Shown: piece by piece, positions 57,360 to 64,000 of the stretch | Position numbering within the stretch: position 1 is the stretch's first letter | How the letters are laid out: each line of letters starts with the position of its first letter | Assembly: GCA_023630585.1 (NCBI GenBank) | Contig: CM042560.1 | Coordinates: forward strand, 11,458,501 to 11,522,500 | DNA: 64,000 nucleotides | Direction: 5' to 3' | DNA from: Cranoglanis bouderius | Lineage: Eukaryota > Chordata > Actinopteri > Siluriformes > Cranoglanididae | Made by a program: the position numbers and the translations under genes | The notes under the pieces: model-generated | The model's database searches: none | The model's input: the letters and a program-made list of their open reading frames with translations, nothing else | What the model was told of the DNA's origin: nothing

Positions 57360-58590
57360 AGAAAGTATTCAGTTGAATTTTTTTATTTATTTTTATTTTT
57401 ATTTTTTACATTTAAAATAGATTAAACTGAACTTTTTGCCACTTATAGACACGGAATAATCCATAATGACCAAGCGAAACGATTTTTTTATTTTATTTAG
57501 TTATTTATTACACTTTTTTTTCATAAATTTATTTAAAAAATAAAAAATAAACTAAAACCTCTCATTTAGATAATTAACACACTTGGCTAAGGCACTCCAA
57601 ATTGAGCTCAGATGCATCCTGTTGAGTCCACCACGGGCAAATTCAATTAATTGAACATGATTTAGAAAGGCACACACCTGTGTGTATAACGTTCCACAAT
57701 TCACACTATATATCAGACCAAAAAGCAAGCCATAAAATCCAAGGAAATCTCTGTAGACCTCCACTATTAAATATGAGACATAGATCTAGGCAAGACTATA
57801 AAACCATTTTTAAAGCTTTGTATGATCACAATGGGGTCATTAACTGGGCTAGAAGGGCTTTGGTCAGGAAGGTGGAACAGTCCAACAGAGCTTCAGAAGT
57901 CCTCCACAAAAATGGGAGAACCTGCCAGAAGAACAACCATCTCAGAAATTCTCCATTATTCTACTCTATGGTAGAGTTGTTAGATGGAATCCACTGCTGA
58001 GTCGACCCTGGTAGCATGAGGAAAATAATTTTTGGGTCTGATGAGACAATGTTGAACTCTTTGGACTGATCTCTACCATGAAGCATGCTGGTGGCAGCAT
58101 CATGCTAGGTTGTGCTTCTCAGTAGCAGGGACAGGCAGACTGGTCAGAATTGAGGTATGGATACATGCAGACAATTACAGAGAGATCCTTGAAGAAAACC
58201 TGCAACAGAGTGCACACAACCTTGGACTTGGATGAAGGTTTATCTTTCAGCACAACAAGGACCTGAAGCCTACTGCCAAGACAACACTAGAGTGGCTTTG
58301 GGAGAAGTTTCTGAGTGGCCCAGCCAAAGCCCAGACTTGAAGCCAAGAGAACATATGTGGAGAGAGCTGAAGATGGCAGCTCACAGATGCGTCACATCCA
58401 ATCAGATTGAGTTTGAGAGAATAAGCCAGGAAGAAAGGGATAAACTGCCCAAATACTGGTATGCAAAGCTTGTAGAGACTTATCCAAGAAGAAGCTGTAA
58501 TTTGCTTTAAAATTCTGAAAATGTGCTTTTTCTTTGTCATTATGGATTATTGTGTGTAGATTAATGGCAGAAAAAGTACAATTAATCCAT
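57360..58590 (+). mobile_element. Tc1-like element, degenerate, plus strand
   Basis: The left end at about 57355-57375 (GTTCAGAAAGTATTCAG) and the right region to about 58590 carry inverted text (GGAATAATCCATAATGACCA against TTGTCATTATGGATTATTGT). The transposase is in pieces: LCRPPLLNMRHRSRQDYKT near 57750-57800, a degenerate first catalytic block TTTGGGTCTGATGAGACAAT at 58031-58050, and EWPSQSPDLKPREHMWRELK near 58310-58370. In the last piece the PIE motif is PRE, so E is kept. Confidence 0.88.
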
Positions 58591-58608
58591 ATATCCACAG
58601 CCATTATA

Positions 58609-59971
58609 CAACCCCAATTCCGAAAAACTTGGGACAGTATGGAAAATGCAAAAAACAAAAAAACAAAAAGTGATTTGAAAATTCAATTCCTCCTGTACCA
58701 TACTGAACATACATTATTAATACATTATTTGAGGTTTTACTTTGTGAATTTAATTTATTTTTGAAAATATACACTCATTTCAAATCTGATGACTGCAACA
58801 AACTCCAAAAAAGTTGGGACAGTCTGTTTACCACTGTGTAACATCACCTTTTCTTTTAATAACACTTATTAAGCGTTTGGGCACTGAAGACACTAGTTGG
58901 TTTAGCAAGCGGAATTTTCCCCCATTCATCCATTATGCATTTCTTCAGCTGTGCAACTGTACAGGGCCTTCGTTGCCTTATTTTGCGCTTCATAATGCGC
59001 CACACATTCTCAATCGGATACAGGTCAGGACTGCAGGCAGGCCATGCTAGCACCCGCACTCTCTGCTTACGCAACCATCCGGGCAGAATGTGGTTTGGTG
59101 TTGTCCTGCTCTGGATGGCAGCATATGTTGCTCCAAAATGTGTACATATCATTCTGCATTAATGGTGCCCTCACAGATGTGCAATTACCCATGCCATGGG
59201 CACTGACACACCCCCATATCATGACAGACGCTGGCTTTTGGACCTGACGCTGATAACAGCTTGGATGGTCCTTTTCCTCTTTGGCCCAGAGAACACAACG
59301 GCTGTTTTGTCCAAAAACTATTTGAAATGTTGACTCGTTGGACCACAAAACACGATTCCACTGTGCTACTGTCCATCTCAGATGAGCCCCAAGAAGTCGG
59401 CGGCGCTTCTGGACAGTGCTGATGTATCGCTTCTGCTTTGCATAGTAAAGCCTTAACTTGCATCTGTGGATGCAGCGGCGAATGGTGTTGACTGACCGGT
59501 TTACCAAAGTATTCCCAAGCCCATGTCAGGATATCCATTACAGACTCATGATGGTTTTTAAGACAGTGACATCTGATGGATCGGCGATCACGCACATTCA
59601 GAAGTGGTTTTTGGCCTTGCCCTTTACGCGCCGAGATTTGACCGGATTCCTTGAATCTTTTAATTATATTGTGCACTGTAGAAGGTGCCCAAAATCCTAC
59701 CGATTTATCTTTGGGGAATGTTGTTCTCAAAGTGTTGGATTTGTCACATCGCTATTAGTCCTAAATTGCCCCTGTCCCAACTTTTGTGGAATGAGTTACA
59801 TGCATCAATTTAAAAATAAACGTTTATCTTCAAAAAACTATGCAGTTGATCAAATACCTTGTCTTTATACATTTTTTGCTTAAATACAAGTCAAAGTACA
59901 TTTACAAATCATTCCTCTTTGTTTTTATTAGCATTTTACATACTGTCCCAACTTTTTCGGAATTGGGGTTG
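58609..59971 (-). mobile_element. Tc1/mariner element with complete ends, minus strand
   Basis: 1363 bp bounded by CAACCCCAATTCCGAAAAAC and the inverse GTTTTTCGGAATTGGGGTTG-type end. TA flanks lie at 58607-58608 and 59972-59973. Same family as 6224-7448. The minus strand carries a nearly continuous transposase with a deletion and frame changes. Confidence 0.93.
58856..59730 (-). pseudogene. Tc1-like transposase with first catalytic D replaced by N
   Basis: Order on the minus strand: STVHNIIKRFKESGQIS (59680-59630), NTIRRCIHRCKLRLYYAK, KRRRLLGAHLRWTVAQWNRV, then LWSNESTF (about 59340), where the family has D in place of N. Next come KPASVMIWGCVSAHGMG, EQDNTKPHSARMV (second D kept) and WPACSPDLYPIENVW (E kept). 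Roughly 15 codons are missing before EQDN. The D-to-N change alone would abolish catalysis. Confidence 0.9.
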
Positions 59972-59983
59972 TAAATATATATA

Positions 59984-61250
59984 CAGTGGGGGAAAAAAGT
60001 ATTTGATCCCCTGCTGATTTTGTACGTTTACCCACTGACAAAGAAATGATCAGTCTATAATTTTAATGGTAGGTGTATTTTAACAGTGAGAAACAGAATA
60101 ACAACAAAAAAAAATCCAGAAAAACGCATTTCAAAAAAGTTATAAATTGATTTGCATTTTAATGAGGGAAATAAGTATTTGACCCCTTTGACTTAGTACT
60201 TGGTGGCAAAACCCTTGTTGGCAATCACAGAGGTCAGACGTTTCTTGTAGTTGGCCACCAGGTTTGCACACATCTCAGGAGGGATTTTGTCCCACTCCTC
60301 TTTGCAGATCCTCTCCAAGTCATTAAGGTCATTTTCAATGCCCTGGCTGAGGGAAGGAGGTTCTCACCCAAGATTTGATGGTACATGGCCCCGTCCATCG
60401 TCCCTTTGATGCGGTGCAGTTGTCCTGTCCCCTTAGCAGAAAAACACCCCCAAAGCATAATGTTCCCACCTCCATGTTTGATGGTGGGGATGGTGTTATG
60501 ACTTGGGGTCATAGGCAGCATTCCTCCTCCTCCAAACACAGCGAGTTGAGTTGATGCCAAAGAGATCTGACCACACCTGACCACAACACTTTCATCCAGT
60601 TCTCCTCTGAATCATTCAGGCAAACTTCAGACGGGCCTGTACATGTGCTTTCTTGAGCAGGGGGACCTTGCGGGTGCTGCAGGATTTCAGTCCTTCACGG
60701 CGTAGTGTGTTACCAATTGTTTTCTTGTTGACTATGGTCTCAGCTGCCTTGAGATCATCAACAAGATCCTCCTGTGTAGTTCTGGGCTGATTCCTCACCA
60801 TTCTCATGATCATTGAAACTCCACGAGGTGAGATCTTGCATGGAGCCCCAGACCGAGGGAGACTGACAGTTTCTTCCATTTGCGAATAATCGCACCAACT
60901 GTTGTCACCTTCTCACCAAGCTGCTTGGCGATGGTCTTGTAGCCCATTCCAGCCTTGTGTAGGTCTACAATCTTGTCCCTGACATCCTTGGACAGCTCTT
61001 TGGTCTTGGCCATGGTGGAGAGTTTGGAATCTGATTGATTGATTGCCTCTGTGGGCAGGTGTCTTTTTACAGGTAACAAACTGAGATTAGGAGCAGTCCC
61101 TTTAAGAGAGTGCTCCTAATCTCAGCTCATTACCTGTGTAAAAGACATCTGGGAGCCAGAAATCTTGCTGATTGATAGGGGATCAAATACTTATTTCCCT
61201 CATTAAAATGCAAATCAATTTATAACATTTTTGAAATGCATTTTTCTGGA
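59984..61250 (-). mobile_element. Tc1-like element, lineage K copy 3, deleted and end-truncated, minus strand
   Basis: The left end CAGTGGGGGAAAAAAGTATT follows TA at 59982-59983, only 12 bases from the end of the previous element. It carries the same 181-base deletion and the same small rearrangements as copy 2. The opposite TIR is cut at 61250, where an unrelated repeat begins. Confidence 0.93.
60234..61017 (-). pseudogene. deleted Tc1 transposase, lineage K copy 3
   Basis: The start MAKTKELSKDVRDKIVDLHK is at 61016 down, with KAGMGYKTIAKQLGEKVTTV following. It continues in a second frame (60616-60879) and a third (60234-60584, HGGGNIMLWGCFSAKGTG). The catalytic D, D and E positions are lost by the same changes as copy 2. 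Confidence 0.9.
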
Positions 61251-61400
61251 CCAGAGGTGGACAAAGTACAGATACTACAGGTCACATATTACTCCATTAC
61301 AAGTGAAAGTTGTAAAGACAGATTTTTACTTAAATAAAAGTACATAAGTACTTGCTTTTAAAAGTACTTGAGTATCAGAAGTAAATTTCCTTTTTCATGT
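61251..61400 (+). repeat. non-autonomous DNA-repeat end (CCAGAGGTGGACAAAGTAC)
   Basis: CAGAGGTGGACAAAGTAC, ATTACTCCATTACAAGTGAA and AAAAGTACATAAGTACTTG are the hallmark of a widespread fish hAT-related repeat. Only the left part is recognised. A hAT-type terminus (AATCGTGCAGCTCTA) appears at about 61702-61716. Confidence 0.6.
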
Positions 61401-61719
61401 CAACACCTTGTTTTATTATTGTCGCATCGTTGTATGTAATACTTACAATACCTTATGCCTCTGAAACAACCTGTTGAATACACTGACTAGCTTGGAGTAT
61501 CTGTGGAATAAAGAGCTTTTAGAATGTTACAAAACCATGTAGAAATGATAACTGCTCTCTCTGTGGCTCAGCGGCAGCACCAACACAGATCTGAATGTTC
61601 TGGTGTGATTTTTGTCAAAGGTTAAATAGACAGACGAATCGTTATCATTTAGGAAGGAGATCGTGTGGGTGTTCAAATCGAGATCGTGATCTTTTTCTGA
61701 TTAATCGTGCAGCTCTACA

Positions 61720-63230
61720 CATAACTATAGTAATTATGCAAGGTGACAAAAAAAACTAAAAAAAGTTACAAGATATTAACTTATTTAACTCTTAAACTCA
61801 TTTACATTTGAATTCACGCTTTTGCGTGCTAACTAACGTCATTGTCGAAACCTTACCTATGCATAAGTGGTGTATCCACAAGGCTATGGCAACTTGGCAG
61901 GCAAATCCATAAGTCATTTGGCCGACCAGACTTCATACTGAAACTTTACCTCTAAAGCACAGACAATTTCAAGCTTTCACAAGAATTTTTAAGTTCCTTA
62001 AAAATCCTCAATAGGCTTCCGCACACTCTAAAAAGTAATTCAGGGGACCTATTAACACAACTTAATTAAACGCGTGGTTGCAAGATAAAAATACTAATTT
62101 ATTAATTTAATTAAACCTTTTAAGTTGCTCCAACTAGATTTTCTTCAGTAATTTTAGCTTTTCCATGTTTTTGGTAATTTAGGAGTTTTTAAGAAATGAA
62201 TTCATTCAACAACAATATTGCTAAACAATTAACTTTTTTTATTTTGAACTGTAGTCGTGTATTTAAACACAATATTCAAGGACACAATAAATCTTGAAAA
62301 AAAAACGACACAAAGTTACTACAATGGAGCTAGAAGGCTAACTAAACTTTACAGTAACACTGTGAATAATGTTTTAAACAGTAAAATTGACTGAATTCCA
62401 AAACCCACATGCTGAGCCAGAACCTCGAGGCATGGACACCTTTATCAGTAGCCACCGGCTACAGAAATACATCAGTGTTATGCAAGATTTGAAATTAGTC
62501 CTCTATGTACCATTTTCAAGCTCAGTATGAATGTAAACTTAAAACTTACACAAGTCTTTCTGTGAAATATATGTGTAATAACAAAGGTTACCAGTGTTTG
62601 AATATACAGGCAGCGTTCATCTGCCCAGCTTAAAAGCCACCACTGAAAAAAAAAAAATTGCGTGGAGTTATAGTAGCCTATTACTTAATAATAAAAACAA
62701 ATCCTCGTAACTCTCACTAAAAACCTTTATTGTCCTTGAAGAAATATGGAATAAAAACAACGTTTGCATAATTCAATTGCGTTCATAAAAATAAGAAGAG
62801 TGTGGAAAGTAAAAATACAAATACAAACGACCTGCTCTTTCTACTTGTATATACACTGGTCAAAGTGCTGCTCGTCAAAGGTTAGTGCAGTGTGAACATT
62901 CACTTTTTACAAGGTCCTTTATGAACATCTGCAAGTACAATACTCGAAAAGTAAATGTGAATTGATGCTTACCCGAATTGTTTTATCTAAATAGTCCCAT
63001 ATCTCTTGTTTTGTTCGCATCCTACCCACACAAACATGGCTGCCATCTCCCACTACTACAGGTACAAGACCCCTCCCACTGCTGTGTGAGTGGAGATGAA
63101 ATCACCTGAGAGCACAACGACGTGCGTTTATAATAAATAAAAGCATATAAAAGAATATGTTGCATTATATCTAAATATATTTGCTACTGTTATAAATATT
63201 AGGGCATCTGATTGAACCAAGCCGAGTCAT
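61720..63230. other. AT-rich spacer without recognisable gene
   Basis: No exon supported. About 63010-63080 has an isolated ACATGGCTGCCATCTCCCAC stretch, which is weak, YY1-like promoter text on the minus strand. Confidence 0.4.
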
Positions 63231-63480
63231 CGCCAGAAGTGCCCCAGACTCTAAAGCCAGATCCGGGCTAGTTATGGTGAACAAGAATCGGCCCCAGTAC
63301 TTTATCGCCGTAACAAAAACACATGTGTCAGAGCGAGCTGTGGGCCACACTAGGCCCCGTATAATACATGCTGATGCCGTGTCTGAGCCGCAGGCGCCGC
63401 TGGGGCTGCCGAGCTCGGGCCCATTACTACATGCTATCTGACGCTCGTCTAAGAAGAGTAAAAACAGAAAACGCCCTCGA
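63231..63480. repeat. GC-rich block of unknown nature
   Basis: CpG- and GC-rich (CCAGATCCGGGCTAGTTATG, GAGCCGCAGGCGCCGCTGGG) in AT-rich surroundings. No intact frame. It could be an old repeat or a CpG island. I cannot classify it. Confidence 0.4.
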
Positions 63481-63837
63481 GTTCGCCATCAACACATTCA
63501 TTTTACCCAGATGACCATGTATTCAATTCACCCCTCATGACCGGAGTCAGTGGCTAAGTTTTAAAAAAAAAATTTCAGAACACACACACACATAGCGCGG
63601 TTGTAAAAACTCATTAACATACATACACACACACACACAGACAGAGGACTGGCAAACGTTATAAACCACACATGTTCATGGGTCATTCACGAGAGCTCGT
63701 ATTTACACTTCTAGGGTCTTTAGGAGTTCACGTGGGACAGTCATAGTAACAGATAATTGTGCTAATAAAAAAACAGATAAGTATACAAACCATAGCTCTT
63801 TAACCATTTGTTTGTTTTTTAAACATTAGATTCAGGT

Positions 63838-63908
63838 CACACACACACACACACACACACGCCCACACACACACATTCCCATTAGCACCTATCACTTCGT
63901 GAAACGTT

Positions 63909-63978
<70 letters not shown>

Positions 63979-63991
63979 ACACACACACACA
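63838..63991. repeat. (CA)n microsatellite, two arrays
   Basis: CA arrays at about 63838-63876 and 63910-63991 separated by unique bases. Confidence 0.95.
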
Positions 63992-64000
63992 GAGGGTCTG

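Noticed and set aside
63800..63988. 62-codon frame rich in VC
   Set aside because: Same artefact from a (CA)n tract.

Overview
This 64-kb window looks like teleost fish nuclear DNA, possibly an otophysan such as a catfish. The species is inferred from the repeat repertoire and is not proven. Two split vertebrate genes are present, and almost everything else is transposon sequence. The genes are divergent: the 5' coding exons of coq8a (ADCK3) on the minus strand (8925-9083 and 7983-8315, with the rest beyond the left edge), and a complete itpkb (inositol-trisphosphate 3-kinase B) on the plus strand. itpkb has a noncoding exon 1 ending at 27741 and coding exons from 29804 to 47675, predicting a protein of 641 residues. 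As I recall, ITPKB and COQ8A are also close neighbours, transcribed divergently, on human 1q42. I see no psen2 coding sequence between them here.

Layout. 1-7.6 kb: coq8a intron or downstream DNA carrying a nested transposon stack. A Tc1 copy (about 725-939 plus 4833-5413) is split by a 3893-bp hAT element (940-4832) with 11-bp terminal inverted repeats (TIRs) and an exact 8-bp target duplication. That hAT itself contains a hAT MITE, a Tc1-type MITE and a LINE-like 3' tail. 7.9-9.1 kb: coq8a exons. 9.3-25.5 kb: upstream DNA of coq8a with about eight more Tc1 copies, SINEs, hAT fragments and a direct ~0.55-kb duplication (15168-15725 and 19992-20592). One copy of that duplication keeps CpG, GC-box and CCAAT features that suggest a promoter. 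26.6-26.8 kb: a long CA/TA/CATA microsatellite. 27.3-27.74 kb: CpG-rich itpkb promoter and exon 1. 29.6-47.7 kb: itpkb, whose introns 3 and 5 hold further Tc1 and MITE copies. 47.7-52 kb: 3' UTR and flank. 52.5-53.3 kb: L2-type LINE 3' fragment. 53.9-55.3 kb and 57.4-61.3 kb: more Tc1 copies, the latter three back to back. 61.3-64 kb: AT-rich repeat remnants, a GC-rich block and a CA repeat.

Biology. Coq8A is an atypical mitochondrial kinase/ATPase-like protein needed for coenzyme Q synthesis. Itpkb phosphorylates Ins(1,4,5)P3 to Ins(1,3,4,5)P4 under Ca2+/calmodulin control. They share a neighbourhood, not a pathway. The mobile fraction is dominated by Tc1/mariner: at least 17 copies from about a dozen families, roughly 18 kb or 28% of the window. 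I found no convincing new gene system. The most informative signals are the nested hAT stack, two copies of an internally deleted Tc1 lineage that must have been mobilised in trans, and the duplicated promoter-like segment with asymmetric CpG decay.
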